Shown: positions 48,195 to 57,363, counted from the stretch's first letter. The stretch: 64,000 nt of DNA from Arthrobacter sp. SDTb3-6 (GCF_013376095.1 NZ_JAAMFN010000019.1:1-64000); one strand, 5' to 3'. Program-made: numbers and translations. Notes: generated by a model not told the origin, from the letters alone.

Positions 48195-49208
48195 CTAATT
48201 CGATCCAGGCGTCAGGACATCCATGATCCTGTTCAGATCCTCCACGGAGGCAAATTCAATGCTGACTTTACCCTTCCGAGCGCCAAGGGAAATTTTTACG
48301 TTCGTATCCAGGCGGTCGGACAGGGAACTCGCCAGGAAATCGAGACGTTCGTGACGCGGGCTAGGCTTCGTCAAGCGTGCCTTATTGTCCTGGACGGGCG
48401 CCTGAAACAGCTGAACGGCTTCTTCAGTGGCGCGTACGGACATTCCTTCGGCAACGATCTTTTGCGCCAGCGACTCCATTGCCTCGCTACTTGGCAAGGA
48501 GAGCAGGGCCCGGGCGTGTCCGGCCGAAAGGACTCCTGCAGCCACACGACGTTGCACAATCGGTGGAAGTTTCAACAGGCGCAGTGTATTGGATACCTGG
48601 GGCCGGGAGCGGCCGATCCTGTCAGCCAGCTGCTCATGCGTCGTGCCGAAGTCTTCCAGAAGCTGTTGGTATGCGGCTGCCTCTTCCAGGGGATTGAGCT
48701 GGCTCCGGTGCAGGTTCTCGAGGAGTGCATCCCGCAAAAGGTTGTCGTCAGTCGTTTCCCTGACGATAACCGGAATGGTTTCGAGGCCGGCAGTCTGCGA
48801 AGCGCGCCACCGGCGCTCACCCATGACCAATTCATAGGACTGGTCGCCCTTTTCAGGCGACTTGCGAACCACGATGGGCTGCAGGATGCCAATTTCCTTG
48901 ACGGAATGGACCAACTCGGCCATGTCGTCTTCATCGAAGACCGTCCGGGGCTGCTTTCGGTTGGGATGGATGTCCCCCACGGCAAGTTCCATGAACCGTG
49001 CACCCGGAACCTCGACCAATTCCGCCTTCACGGCTGTCTCAGGCGTCGCCTTGACGGAACGTGACGCCGGCGTTCTGCGCCCCTTGGGTTCCGGAAAAAA
49101 CAGGTCGACTGGACGGCTCGGCAGGGGGGAGGAACCAGGATCGTCCGGGTTCGAGTTGGGAATCAAGGCCCCTAAGCCGCGACCAAGGCCCCTACGCTTG
49201 TCGGTCAT
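48195..49208 (-). CDS. parB: Chromosome-partitioning protein ParB
   Basis: 337 aa. Start at 49208 (MTDKRRGLGRGLGALIPN) because GGAGGA lies 7 nt upstream; an ATG five codons earlier would place that ribosome site inside the gene. N-terminal CTPase/ParB box with the arginine-rich VMGERRWRASQTAG, central helix-turn-helix (TTHEQLADRIGRSRPQVSNTLRLL) that reads parS, and a C-terminal dimerisation region (LSDRLDTNVKISLGARKGKVSIEF). Loads at parS and slides as a clamp. Confidence 0.96.
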   Translation of the reverse strand: MTDKRRGLGRGLGALIPNSNPDDPGSSPLPSRPVDLFFPEPKGRRTPASRSVKATPETAVKAELVEVPGARFMELAVGDIHPNRKQPRTVFDEDDMAELVHSVKEIGILQPIVVRKSPEKGDQSYELVMGERRWRASQTAGLETIPVIVRETTDDNLLRDALLENLHRSQLNPLEEAAAYQQLLEDFGTTHEQLADRIGRSRPQVSNTLRLLKLPPIVQRRVAAGVLSAGHARALLSLPSSEAMESLAQKIVAEGMSVRATEEAVQLFQAPVQDNKARLTKPSPRHERLDFLASSLSDRLDTNVKISLGARKGKVSIEFASVEDLNRIMDVLTPGSN

Positions 49209-49310
49209 CGAATTTTCCTCCATATAATGAGCCCCTGGATGCTGCGGACCACTTGAATTGCATAATTACTTGGGAAGAACGCCCCGTTTCGGTGTCCTTC
49301 TAGGAGAAGT

Positions 49311-50384
49311 CTAGCGTTCGGCAATCTCGGCTGCGGCTTCAAGGTAGGACAACGCGCCGGTTGACGACGGATCGTAGGTCATGACTGTCTGCTGGTAGCT
49401 CGGCGCCTCAGAAATTCGCACGGAACGGGGGATCAGTGCCTGCAGGACCTGGTTCGGGAAGTGCTGACGCACGTCAGCTGCCACGTGGGCAGCCAAATTC
49501 GTGCGGCCATCGTACATGGTCAACAGAATTGTTGAAACCACCAGATCCGAATTGAGGTGCTTTTGGATCATTTCGATGTTCTTCAACAACTGACTCAAAC
49601 CCTCCAGTGCATAATATTCGCACTGAATGGGGATCATGACTTCATTGGCGGCGCAGAAGGCATTGACTGTCAGCAGGCCCAGGCTCGGCGGACAATCAAT
49701 GAAGATGAAGTCCAGTCGCGGCTCGCCGGCCTGTTCGCGGTGCTTGACGTATTCGTCAATGGCCCTCCGCAAACGCTGTTCGCGCGCCACCAGCGAAACA
49801 AGCTCAATTTCGGCCCCGGCCAGATGAATCGTGGCCGGTGCACAGTACAAATTGTCGATGTCAGGGCATGACGCAACCACATCCGCCATGCTGAAATCAT
49901 TGATCAACACATCATAAATGCTGTCAATGTCCGCGTGGTGTGGCACGCCCAATGCCGTGGACGCGTTTCCTTGGGGATCAATGTCAATCACGAGGACGTG
50001 CAATCCTGCCGAAGCAAGGGCCGCAGCAATGTTGACGGTTGTAGTGGTCTTGCCAACCCCGCCCTTTTGGTTGGCGACCGTCATGATGCGCGTCCTGGCC
50101 GGCCGCGGCAGTTTTCGTCCGAACAGCCGTTCACGCCGCTTGGTCTCACTGGCCAGCTGGCTCGCAATGGGGCTGCTGTCATCAAAGTCGTTGTCGAGGG
50201 ATGACGATGCCTTGCCGGCCGTTTCACGTGAAACATGAAGATCATTGGTCTTATCAACTGATTTAAGTTGATTTTTCGTTGCCGTGCCGTTCCGTGCACC
50301 AATGCCGGCGGACGCATCAGATCGCGCCGACCCCAATGACATAAAGGGTGGTATCCGTTGCGAAGCTGCTTCGCTGCTCGTCAC
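49311..50384 (-). CDS. parA: Chromosome-partitioning ATPase ParA
   Basis: 357 aa. Deviant Walker A KGGVGKTTT near residue 112, Walker B VLVIDIDPQGNAS-type and DFIFIDCPPSLGLL blocks. An unstructured N-terminal extension of about 100 residues precedes the ATPase; such tails occur in actinobacterial ParA. GTG at 50384 has only a weak GAGAG ribosome site, so a later start (for example the ATG at 50342) remains possible. The parS site at 50221 is read as part of the extension. 102-bp gap to parB. Confidence 0.93.
   Translation of the reverse strand: MTSSEAASQRIPPFMSLGSARSDASAGIGARNGTATKNQLKSVDKTNDLHVSRETAGKASSSLDNDFDDSSPIASQLASETKRRERLFGRKLPRPARTRIMTVANQKGGVGKTTTTVNIAAALASAGLHVLVIDIDPQGNASTALGVPHHADIDSIYDVLINDFSMADVVASCPDIDNLYCAPATIHLAGAEIELVSLVAREQRLRRAIDEYVKHREQAGEPRLDFIFIDCPPSLGLLTVNAFCAANEVMIPIQCEYYALEGLSQLLKNIEMIQKHLNSDLVVSTILLTMYDGRTNLAAHVAADVRQHFPNQVLQALIPRSVRISEAPSYQQTVMTYDPSSTGALSYLEAAAEIAER
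50221..50235. promoter_or_regulatory. parS site 6, inside parA
   Basis: GTTTCACGTGAAACA, 15 of 16 consensus bases. Lies in the 5' part of the parA coding region, encoding the in-frame His-Val-Ser-Arg-Glu of the N-terminal extension. Nearest parS to the origin, about 5.7 kb from the dnaA-dnaN gap. Confidence 0.9.
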
Positions 50385-50458
50385 GCTGACACTCTCACTT
50401 TCCTCTGGCTGGGCTTGCCACTCACTAGACTATCGGTTCCGCCAGTGACCACGGCGGA

Positions 50459-51097
50459 TCAGCGTCGCTCCACCTTCACGCGGACCACCGTTGTTGGTTC
50501 GGCAAGTATCGCCGCGCCGGCAACCAGCACGTCGGTCTGCACTCCGCCCAGCTTCTTGATCACCTTGGCGGCCTTGGCGATCTCTTCCCCCGCGCTGCGC
50601 CCCTTGATGGCCAACAGTTCACCCTGCCCGCCAAGCAGCGGAATGGTCAGCGGCGCCAGGGTGTTCAGGGCCGAAACCGCCCGGGCCGTGACCACCTCGC
50701 ACTCCACCTTGTCCACGGCCTGCTCAGCCCTGGCACGAATGATCTCCACGTTGTCCAGCCCGAGGTCGGTGACAACTTCCTCCAGCCACACCACCCGGCG
50801 CTCCAGGGGCTCGATCAGCGTCAGGTACAGGTCAGGACGGGCGATGGCCAGGCAAAGGCCCGGCAGGCCGGCGCCGCTCCCCACATCGGCGACCTTGGCG
50901 CCGTCGTCAATCAACTCGGCCACGACGGCACAGTTGAGCACATGCCGGCTCCACAGCCGGGGAACCTCCCTCGGGCCGATCAGTCCGCGTTCAATGCCGG
51001 AAGTGGCCAGGTGCTCCACATAGCGCTTCGCCAGCCCAAGCCGGCGACCAAAAATCTGTTCGGCGGCAACGGCTTCTTCAGCAGTCAGATCTTCCAC
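50459..51097 (-). CDS. rsmG: 16S rRNA (guanine-527-N7) methyltransferase
   Basis: 212 aa from the GTG at 51097, preferred because GAGGGGA lies 8 nt upstream; the frame stays open to a GTG at 51130. SAM-binding motif VADVGSGAGLPGLCLAIARPDL and the catalytic-region VVTARAVSALNTLAPLTIPLLGGQGELLAIKG are typical. Methylates 16S rRNA; its loss gives low-level streptomycin resistance in other bacteria. Sits between jag and parA as usual. Confidence 0.95.
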   Translation of the reverse strand: MEDLTAEEAVAAEQIFGRRLGLAKRYVEHLATSGIERGLIGPREVPRLWSRHVLNCAVVAELIDDGAKVADVGSGAGLPGLCLAIARPDLYLTLIEPLERRVVWLEEVVTDLGLDNVEIIRARAEQAVDKVECEVVTARAVSALNTLAPLTIPLLGGQGELLAIKGRSAGEEIAKAAKVIKKLGGVQTDVLVAGAAILAEPTTVVRVKVERR

Positions 51098-51180
51098 AAC
51101 GGGTGTCCCCTCGCAAGCGGTCCCGTCCACTTGCCCTGGGGCAGGTGAACGGGACCATATTGGTTTCGATGACGTGTGAA

Positions 51181-51711
51181 TTACTGCGCGGTCGTGACGA
51201 CGATGTGGCGGTCAGCGCCTTCGCCCTCCGACTCGGACTCTAGGCCCAGCCCGGCGACGGCGTCGTGGACAATCTTCCGTTCGTAGGCGCCCATGGGTGC
51301 GAGGGCAACGGAAGGGCTGCCATCCTTGATCTTTTCCGCCGCGTCCTTGGCAATGTCCAACAGCTCGGCGTTGCGCTGTTCACGGTACCCGGCGATGTCC
51401 AGGATCAGGCGCGAACGGCTGTCCGTAGCAGAAAGGACACTCAGCCGGGTGAGTTCCTGGAGCGCATCCAGCACCTCCCCGTCGCGGCCCACGAGGCTGT
51501 TCAGGGCATCGGATTCCTCATCGGAGATGATGGAAATGTAGGTGCGTCCGTTGCGGACCTCAATGTCAATGTCACCGTCTATGTCGGCGATGTCCAGCAG
51601 TTCCTCCAGATAGTCCGCGGCAATGTCGCCCTCTTCTTCGAGGCGGGTTGCTCCGGCGGTGCCGTCCTGGACGGGAACTTCTTCGGCGGCAATCTCAGTT
51701 TCAGCAGGCAT
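51181..51711 (-). CDS. jag: Jag/KhpB-like RNA-binding protein (KH and R3H domains)
   Basis: 176 aa. Acidic N-terminal tail of 30 residues, KH domain in the middle (DIDIEVRNGRTYISIISDEESDALNSLVGRDGEVLDALQ) and R3H domain at the end (APMGAYERKIVHDAVAGLGLE). The Jag-N domain of firmicutes is missing, as usual in actinobacteria. The ATG overlaps the end of yidC by 1 bp. Confidence 0.92.
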   Translation of the reverse strand: MPAETEIAAEEVPVQDGTAGATRLEEEGDIAADYLEELLDIADIDGDIDIEVRNGRTYISIISDEESDALNSLVGRDGEVLDALQELTRLSVLSATDSRSRLILDIAGYREQRNAELLDIAKDAAEKIKDGSPSVALAPMGAYERKIVHDAVAGLGLESESEGEGADRHIVVTTAQ

Positions 51712-52673
51712 TATTTCTTCTTCCTGTTCTTCCGTTGTGGCTGGTTGCGCTGTCCCTTGGGATCGGGGAGTTCTTCAACTTCGGGAACCACGGCCTTCTT
51801 GGAGGCGCCCAGCAGCGGCAGGCCCTTGGCCTCCCTGCGCTTCTGGTACTCCTTGTAGGCGGGCGATCCCGGCGTGGGCATCCGGCGGATCACGAAGAAC
51901 TGCTGGCCCATGGTCCAAATGTTCGTGGTCGTCCAGTAGATCAGGACACCGATGGGGAAGTTCACGCCGCCGATGCCAAAGACCAGGGGCAGCACGTACA
52001 GCATCATCTTCTGCTGCTTCATGAACGGGCCCTGCATGGCTTCTTCAGACATGTTCTTGGTCATGATCTGCTTCTGCGTGATGAACTGCGAGGCAATCAT
52101 GGCAATGATCATGATCAGCGACAGCACCACCACGGAGACCCTCAGGTCGCCACCCTGGAGCTGGGGCAGGAATGCCGCCGAGAGCGGGGCGCCAAAGATG
52201 GTGGCGTGGTCGAACTGGGCAACCTGGTGCGGGCTCATGGCCCCAATGCCGGTGCCGTTGGCGTTGGCCTTGGACACTCCGGAGAGGACGCGGAACAGCG
52301 AGAAGAAGAACGGCATCTGGATCAGCATGGGCAGGCAGGCAGAGAACGGGTTGGTGCCGTGCTCCTTGTACAGCGCCATCTGCTCCTGCGCCATGGCCTG
52401 GCGGGAGAGCTGGTCCGTCTTGCCCTTGTACTTGGCCTGCAGCTTTTTCATGTCCGGCTGCAACGCCTGCATTCCGCGCTGCGCCTTGATCTGCTTGACG
52501 AAGACAGGAATCAGCGCGGCACGGATCACCAGCACCAGGCCGATGATGGAAAGGGTCCAGGTGATACCGGACGCGGCAGGCAGCCCGAGGAACGTCAGCC
52601 CATCATGGAAGAGCACCATGATCATGGACACTAGCCACTCAAAGGGCGTCAGAATCGTCTGGAGGAAATCCAT
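51711..52673 (-). CDS. yidC: Membrane protein insertase YidC
   Basis: 320 aa, Oxa1 superfamily. Five helices in the 60KD_IMP domain; the segment QRGMQALQPDMKKLQAKYKGKTDQLSRQAMAQEQMALYKEHGTNPFSACLPMLIQMP is diagnostic, and the conserved Arg of the hydrophilic groove falls in LIRAALIPVFVKQIKAQRG. C-terminal tail is Lys/Arg rich. Inserts and folds membrane proteins. 9-bp gap to yidD. Confidence 0.96.
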   Translation of the reverse strand: MDFLQTILTPFEWLVSMIMVLFHDGLTFLGLPAASGITWTLSIIGLVLVIRAALIPVFVKQIKAQRGMQALQPDMKKLQAKYKGKTDQLSRQAMAQEQMALYKEHGTNPFSACLPMLIQMPFFFSLFRVLSGVSKANANGTGIGAMSPHQVAQFDHATIFGAPLSAAFLPQLQGGDLRVSVVVLSLIMIIAMIASQFITQKQIMTKNMSEEAMQGPFMKQQKMMLYVLPLVFGIGGVNFPIGVLIYWTTTNIWTMGQQFFVIRRMPTPGSPAYKEYQKRREAKGLPLLGASKKAVVPEVEELPDPKGQRNQPQRKNRKKK

Positions 52674-52682
52674 ATTTCTTTT

Positions 52683-53093
52683 CTATTCTCCTGAAGCCGA
52701 CGTGCGGCTTTGTGTCTCCGCTTGAGCCGCCAGGAAATAATCCGGATGGTTCAGTTGGACAATGAGGGGGACCGAAGACGGCTCATCCCAATGGACATGG
52801 ACCGGGGAAGGGACCGGATCAAGGCCGCCGGCGTTCCAGGGATGGCACCGGGCTACGCGCCGGGCTGCATACCAACTGCCCTTGACTGCGCCATGGACGG
52901 TCACTGCCTCGAGGGCGTAAGCCGAACAGGATGGAAAAAACCGGCACACCTGCCCATAAGCGGGTGAGATGAAACGCCGGTAGGTTTTCAGCACAACAAT
53001 CAGGATGTTGCGGGGAAGATGCCAAAGAAACCGTCCGACGACGGCGGGCAGGTCCAATGTGCGACGGTCAAGACTGGCTTGGGTCACGGACAT
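52683..53093 (-). CDS. yidD: Membrane protein insertion efficiency factor YidD
   Basis: 136 aa. Start at MSVTQASLDRRTLDL, with GGAGAAG directly upstream. Core YidD block: LKTYRRFISPAYGQVCRFFPSCSAYALEAVTVHGAVKGSWYAARRVARCHPWNAGGLDPV, including the three conserved Cys. It has about 20 extra residues at the N-terminus and a 40-residue tail compared with the 70-85 aa of enterobacterial YidD. Confidence 0.95.
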   Translation of the reverse strand: MSVTQASLDRRTLDLPAVVGRFLWHLPRNILIVVLKTYRRFISPAYGQVCRFFPSCSAYALEAVTVHGAVKGSWYAARRVARCHPWNAGGLDPVPSPVHVHWDEPSSVPLIVQLNHPDYFLAAQAETQSRTSASGE

Positions 53094-53101
53094 CTTCTCC
53101 T

Positions 53102-53509
53102 TCAATCCTTCAGGCCTTGTCCACTGCGGCATCGTTGTCCGGCCGCCGGCTGTTCCATTGGCTGCCCGGCAAGCCGGGGCGCCACCTTGGAAAATGCCTT
53201 GTGGTAGTCGTTGACGAGTTCGCCCCACGTGGCAGCTGCGGCGGGCGGCAAGGCCCTCACCACAACGTTGAGCCCACATGGATGGCGGCGAACAGTCTCA
53301 GCGGCTATTTCCCTTAGTCTCCTCTTAACGAGGTTCCGGGTCACAGCGTTCCCAACGGCCTTCGAAACGATGAACCCAACCTGGCTGGGCTCACCGGACG
53401 CGGTGGACACCACATACAACACTACGTTCCGGCGTCCGTTGCGGACGCCGGAACGTACAGTATGTGAGAAGGCAGCGGAAGTCCGCATTCTGTTTCTGGT
53501 GGCCAGCAC
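53102..53509 (-). CDS. rnpA: Ribonuclease P protein component
   Basis: 135 aa. GTG start; N-terminal LATRNRMRTSAAFSHTVRSG and the RNA-binding VTRNLVKRRLREIA motif. Protein partner of RNase P RNA for tRNA 5' maturation. 56-bp gap to rpmH. Confidence 0.95.
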   Translation of the reverse strand: MLATRNRMRTSAAFSHTVRSGVRNGRRNVVLYVVSTASGEPSQVGFIVSKAVGNAVTRNLVKRRLREIAAETVRRHPCGLNVVVRALPPAAAATWGELVNDYHKAFSKVAPRLAGQPMEQPAAGQRCRSGQGLKD

Positions 53510-53565
53510 CCTGCGATCAACCGCTGCTTCGTTAAGGCTCGACGGATCGTCAAGCAGTTATTGGT

Positions 53566-53703
53566 TTATGCCGACAGCTCGGCGCGGCCCTTGCCACGGC
53601 GCGCAGCCAGGATGGCACGGCCGGCACGGGTACGCATGCGAAGGCGGAAGCCGTGCTTCTTGGCACGACGGCGGTTGTTCGGCTGAAAAGTCCGCTTGCT
53701 CAC
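53566..53703 (-). CDS. rpmH: Ribosomal protein L34
   Basis: 45 aa, basic: [20 protein letters not shown] and so on. The GTG at 53703 gives the standard L34 N-terminus. First gene of the rpmH-rnpA-yidD-yidC-jag-rsmG-parAB transcription direction, divergent from dnaA. Confidence 0.97.
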   Translation of the reverse strand: MSKRTFQPNNRRRAKKHGFRLRMRTRAGRAILAARRGKGRAELSA

Positions 53704-54270
53704 GGTAGTTACTCCAAGACAATCTAAAGATGCGCCTTGCCCGAAGCTAAGTAAGGGGAAGAACAGGCCGACGCTAAGTATATGGATGCCCGCTTGACCC
53801 CCTTCTTCAAGGAGCTGCGCAGATGCGCAAAGCAGACACATGGGACTTCACAACGTTAGGTCATTGCCGTCCCGCTAGTCAAACTGCGCCGGCCTGCAGT
53901 CCGCCGCGTTTTCCACGGTGATGGCCCGACATTGCCCACGGGCTGCGGGGTCCTGTGCACCCAGCCGTGGATAACCCGTGGAAAAACTGTGCACACCGCT
54001 GCCCCGCAGCCCCCGCCGTGTGATATTTATCCACAGGCGGTTCCCCCAGCTATCTTCAAGGCTTTTCATCCCTTAGGCTAGGCCCGTGGCAAGTTATCCA
54101 CGGCTGTGAATAACTCTGTGGATGACGGGGCACGGCGTTCCCCCGCACCGGGCGGCCATGGCCCGGCAATGTAAGCGAAGTCACTCAGACGCGGGTGTGA
54201 ACAGATAACAATCCGGCGGGGCATCCTGCCGGCAGTGAGGTGGAACCAGCAATGAGCACTAAGGCAACCA
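53704..54270. other. rpmH-dnaA intergenic region with DnaA boxes
   Basis: 567-bp gap carrying the divergent rpmH and dnaA promoters. DnaA-box matches: TTATCCACG (minus, 53966-53974), perfect TTATCCACA (plus, 54027-54035), TTATCCACG (plus, 54094-54102), TTATTCACA (minus, 54105-54113) and TCATCCACA (minus, 54117-54125). Suggests autoregulation of dnaA and a possible origin role together with the dnaA-dnaN gap. Confidence 0.75.
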
Positions 54271-54288
54271 ATGAGCACTGAGGGAACC
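54251..54288 (+). repeat. 19-bp tandem duplication at the dnaA start
   Basis: AATGAGCACTAAGGCAACC (54251-54269) and AATGAGCACTGAGGGAACC (54270-54288) are adjacent and match at 17 of 19 positions. Each copy contains an ATG. The first ATG (54252), behind GAGGTGG, opens a 9-codon frame ending at 54281; the second (54271) is the dnaA start and has AAGG from the first copy as ribosome site. Confidence 0.75.
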
Positions 54289-55749
54289 AACACTGAGGAG
54301 ATCAACGACGTCGGCAGTTCCTGGCGGCGCGTCATCCGAATCCTGGAACAGGATGAACGGGTGTCTCCCCGGCAGAGGGGCTTTGTGGTCCACACCCAGC
54401 CCCAGGGTCTCATCGGAAACACGCTGCTGGTGGCGGTCCCCAACGAGTTGACCCGCGAAGTGCTCCAAAACCAGCTGAGCAAGGCGTTGGTTGATGCACT
54501 GCGGCAGGTATTCCCGGAGGAGATCAGCTGCGCTTTCAGTGTCAATGCCGACCTGGTGCCGCTGGACAAGGTGGAGGAAACCCCCGCAGCACCTGCCCCC
54601 GTCCGCCCCGAACGCAACGAACATGTTGAGCGCAGCAACCGGATTGAACGTAATGAACCCGGGGAAAACGCTTCCAAGCCCTCCCCAATGCTCCCCAGCA
54701 CCTCACAGGAATTTGGCCGCCTCAATCCCAAGTACATCTTTGACTCCTTCGTGATTGGCTCATCCAACCGCTTCGCCCACGCCGCGGCCGTGGCGGTGGC
54801 CGAAGCGCCGGCCAAGGCCTACAACCCGCTGTTCATCTATGGTGATTCGGGACTGGGCAAGACCCACCTCCTCCACGCCATTGGCCACTACGCCCGCCGC
54901 CTTTACACGGGCATCCGTGTCCGGTACGTCAATTCCGAGGAATTCACCAACGACTTCATCAACTCCATCCGCGACGACGAGGGTGCCAGCTTCAAGCAGC
55001 TGTACCGCAACGTGGACATCCTGCTGATCGATGACATCCAGTTCCTTGCCAACAAGGACGCCACGCAGGAAGAGTTCTTCCACACCTTCAACGCCCTGCA
55101 CAACCACAACAAGCAGGTGGTCATCACCTCTGACCTTCCGCCCAAGCGGTTGCAGGGGTTTGAAGAGCGCATGCGTTCACGGTTTGAGTGGGGCCTGCTC
55201 ACCGACGTCCAGCCGCCGGAACTGGAGACCCGCATTGCGATCCTGCGAAAAAAGGCCATCGGAGAAGGCCTGTCCGCCCCCGACGACGCCCTCGAGTACA
55301 TCGCGTCGAAGATCTCCACCAACATCCGCGAGTTGGAGGGGGCATTGATTCGGGTCACTGCCTTCGCCAGCCTGAACCGCCAGCCGGTGGACGTGGGCCT
55401 GGCCGAGATGGTCCTGAAGGACCTGATCACTGACGACGGCGCGCAGGAGATCACCTCGACGGCCATCCTGGGGCAGACAGCCGCCTACTTCAACATTTCC
55501 ATGGAAGAACTGTGCAGCAAGTCCCGCACCCGCACCCTGGTCACCGCCCGGCAGATTGCCATGTACCTGTGCCGGGAATTGACGGACATGTCCCTGCCGA
55601 AGATTGGCCAGGAGTTCGGCGGCCGCGACCATACCACGGTGATCCACGCCGACCGGAAAATTCGCGAACTCATGGCAGAGCGGCGGGCCATCTACAACCA
55701 GGTGACCGAGCTGACCAACAAGATCAAGCAGCAACAGCGCGAAGGCTGA
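54271..55749 (+). CDS. dnaA: Chromosomal replication initiator DnaA
   Basis: 492 aa. Domain I (residues about 15-100), an acidic/Pro-rich linker, AAA+ domain with Walker A GDSGLGKT (191-198) and Walker B LLIDD (251-255), arginine finger region GFEERMRSRFEWGL, and domain IV with the DnaA signature GGRDHTTVIHADRKI. Binds the DnaA boxes on both sides of the gene and unwinds the origin. The ATG is in the second copy of a 19-bp tandem repeat. Confidence 0.97.
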   Translation: MSTEGTNTEEINDVGSSWRRVIRILEQDERVSPRQRGFVVHTQPQGLIGNTLLVAVPNELTREVLQNQLSKALVDALRQVFPEEISCAFSVNADLVPLDKVEETPAAPAPVRPERNEHVERSNRIERNEPGENASKPSPMLPSTSQEFGRLNPKYIFDSFVIGSSNRFAHAAAVAVAEAPAKAYNPLFIYGDSGLGKTHLLHAIGHYARRLYTGIRVRYVNSEEFTNDFINSIRDDEGASFKQLYRNVDILLIDDIQFLANKDATQEEFFHTFNALHNHNKQVVITSDLPPKRLQGFEERMRSRFEWGLLTDVQPPELETRIAILRKKAIGEGLSAPDDALEYIASKISTNIRELEGALIRVTAFASLNRQPVDVGLAEMVLKDLITDDGAQEITSTAILGQTAAYFNISMEELCSKSRTRTLVTARQIAMYLCRELTDMSLPKIGQEFGGRDHTTVIHADRKIRELMAERRAIYNQVTELTNKIKQQQREG

Positions 55750-56186
55750 AACCCGCGCAGCGGGAGAAAATTTTCAGTAATTAACAGCTGTACATAAGTC
55801 TGTGGATAGTTAAGTGCACAACCGCCCGTCCCTTGCGGATAACTACAGGGTCCCCTGTGGATCCCATATTTGGCGCGGAAAGTTCTCCACCGACGCCCAC
55901 AAGCGAAAGCGGAAAATCCTCACACATTGTGCACAGGGCAGATCGCCGCAATCGCGCAGCAAGACAGGGTTATCCACAGTATCCACAGGACTTATTAACA
56001 CTACGAATCCCAAGAATTCTTCGTTTCAAACAACATTTTCCGATTCTGCCCAACCCGGGATGCACCGGGGCCAGGGCAATGCCGGAATCGCCTGTCCGAA
56101 GCGCTAAGCTGTCTGCAAGCATGTAATTCCACAGCGGCCAACCCGGCACCCAACACTTTTCGCACCATGAAAGGCGGCACCCTTCC
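55750..56186. other. oriC: oriC: dnaA-dnaN intergenic region
   Basis: 437 bp with clustered DnaA boxes: CTATCCACA (minus, 55801-55809), TTATCCGCA (minus, 55834-55842), GGATCCACA (minus, 55856-55864), perfect TTATCCACA (plus, 55970-55978) immediately followed by GTATCCACA (55979-55987). AT-rich DNA (55770-55800; 55985-56045) is suited for unwinding. In actinobacteria the origin lies between dnaA and dnaN, so this is the most likely oriC. Confidence 0.85.
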
Positions 56187-57311
56187 GTGAAGTTCCGAGT
56201 CGAACGCGATGTTCTGACCGAAGCAGTCAGCTGGGCCGCACGTTCCCTGTCGCCAAGGCCTCCGGTTCCGGTGCTCTCGGGGCTCCTCCTCAAGGCCGAA
56301 GCCGGCACCTTGAGCCTGGCCAGTTTCGACTACGAAATTTCAGCCCGCCTGGAAATCGCCGCCGACATCGCCGAAGAAGGCACGATCCTGGTGTCAGGCC
56401 GGCTCCTCGCCGACATTTGCCGCAGCCTCCCGTCCGCTCCTGTCGATGTCGAAACCGACGGTTCCAAGGTCACCCTGACCTGCCGCAGCAGCCGTTTCCA
56501 CCTGGCCACCATGCCGGTCAACGACTACCCGGAACTGCCGGCCCTGCCGGAATTAAGCGGAACCGTGGACGGAGAAGCCTTCGCCCAGGCCGTTTCCCAG
56601 GTGATCATTGCCTCCAGCAAGGACGACACCCTCCCCATCCTCACCGGCGTGAAGATGGAAATTGAAGGTGATCTGATCACCTTGCTCGCCACCGACCGCT
56701 ACAGGCTCGCCCTGCGCGAAGTCCACTGGAGCCCGACAAACCCGGGAATCTCCACCGGTGCGCTGGTGAAGGCAAAGACACTCAACGAGGTCGCCAAAAC
56801 CCTCGGTGGTTCGGGCACGCTCAACATCGCCTTGTCAGACAACAGCGAATTGATCGGCTTTGAGAGCGGCGGACGCCGCACCACCTCCCTGCTGGTTGAC
56901 GGCGACTACCCCAAGATCCGTTCCCTCTTCCCGGAAAACACGCCCATCCACGCCACCGTGGAAACCACGGCGCTGGCTGAGGCAGTCCGCCGTGTTTCCC
57001 TCGTCGCTGAACGCAACACGCCTGTCCGGCTGATCTTCACCGACGGCCAACTGACACTCGATGCAGGCACAGGCGAGGATGCCCAGGCTTCCGAAAACCT
57101 GGAAGCCTCCCTGGTCGGGGACGAAATCACGGTCGCCTTCAACCCGCATTACCTCAGCGAAGGCCTGAACGCCTTTGACAGCAAGTACGTGCGTTTTTCC
57201 TTCACCTCGGCACCCAAACCTGCCATGCTCACCGCCCAGGACGACATCGACGGCGAAAACCGCGACGACTACCGGTACCTGGTCATGCCCGTGAGGCTGC
57301 CCAACCAGTAA
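56187..57311 (+). CDS. dnaN: DNA polymerase III beta subunit (sliding clamp)
   Basis: 374 aa. GTG start. N-terminal MKFRVERDVLTEAVSWAARSLSPRPPVPVLSGLLL and C-terminal YRYLVMPVRL are the family ends; three clamp repeats are intact. Processivity clamp for replication. Confidence 0.97.
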   Translation: MKFRVERDVLTEAVSWAARSLSPRPPVPVLSGLLLKAEAGTLSLASFDYEISARLEIAADIAEEGTILVSGRLLADICRSLPSAPVDVETDGSKVTLTCRSSRFHLATMPVNDYPELPALPELSGTVDGEAFAQAVSQVIIASSKDDTLPILTGVKMEIEGDLITLLATDRYRLALREVHWSPTNPGISTGALVKAKTLNEVAKTLGGSGTLNIALSDNSELIGFESGGRRTTSLLVDGDYPKIRSLFPENTPIHATVETTALAEAVRRVSLVAERNTPVRLIFTDGQLTLDAGTGEDAQASENLEASLVGDEITVAFNPHYLSEGLNAFDSKYVRFSFTSAPKPAMLTAQDDIDGENRDDYRYLVMPVRLPNQ

Positions 57312-57363
57312 CCAGTTCCCCTCCCGCCCGCGCCACCCACACCGGGACGCCACCCAAGCAGAA

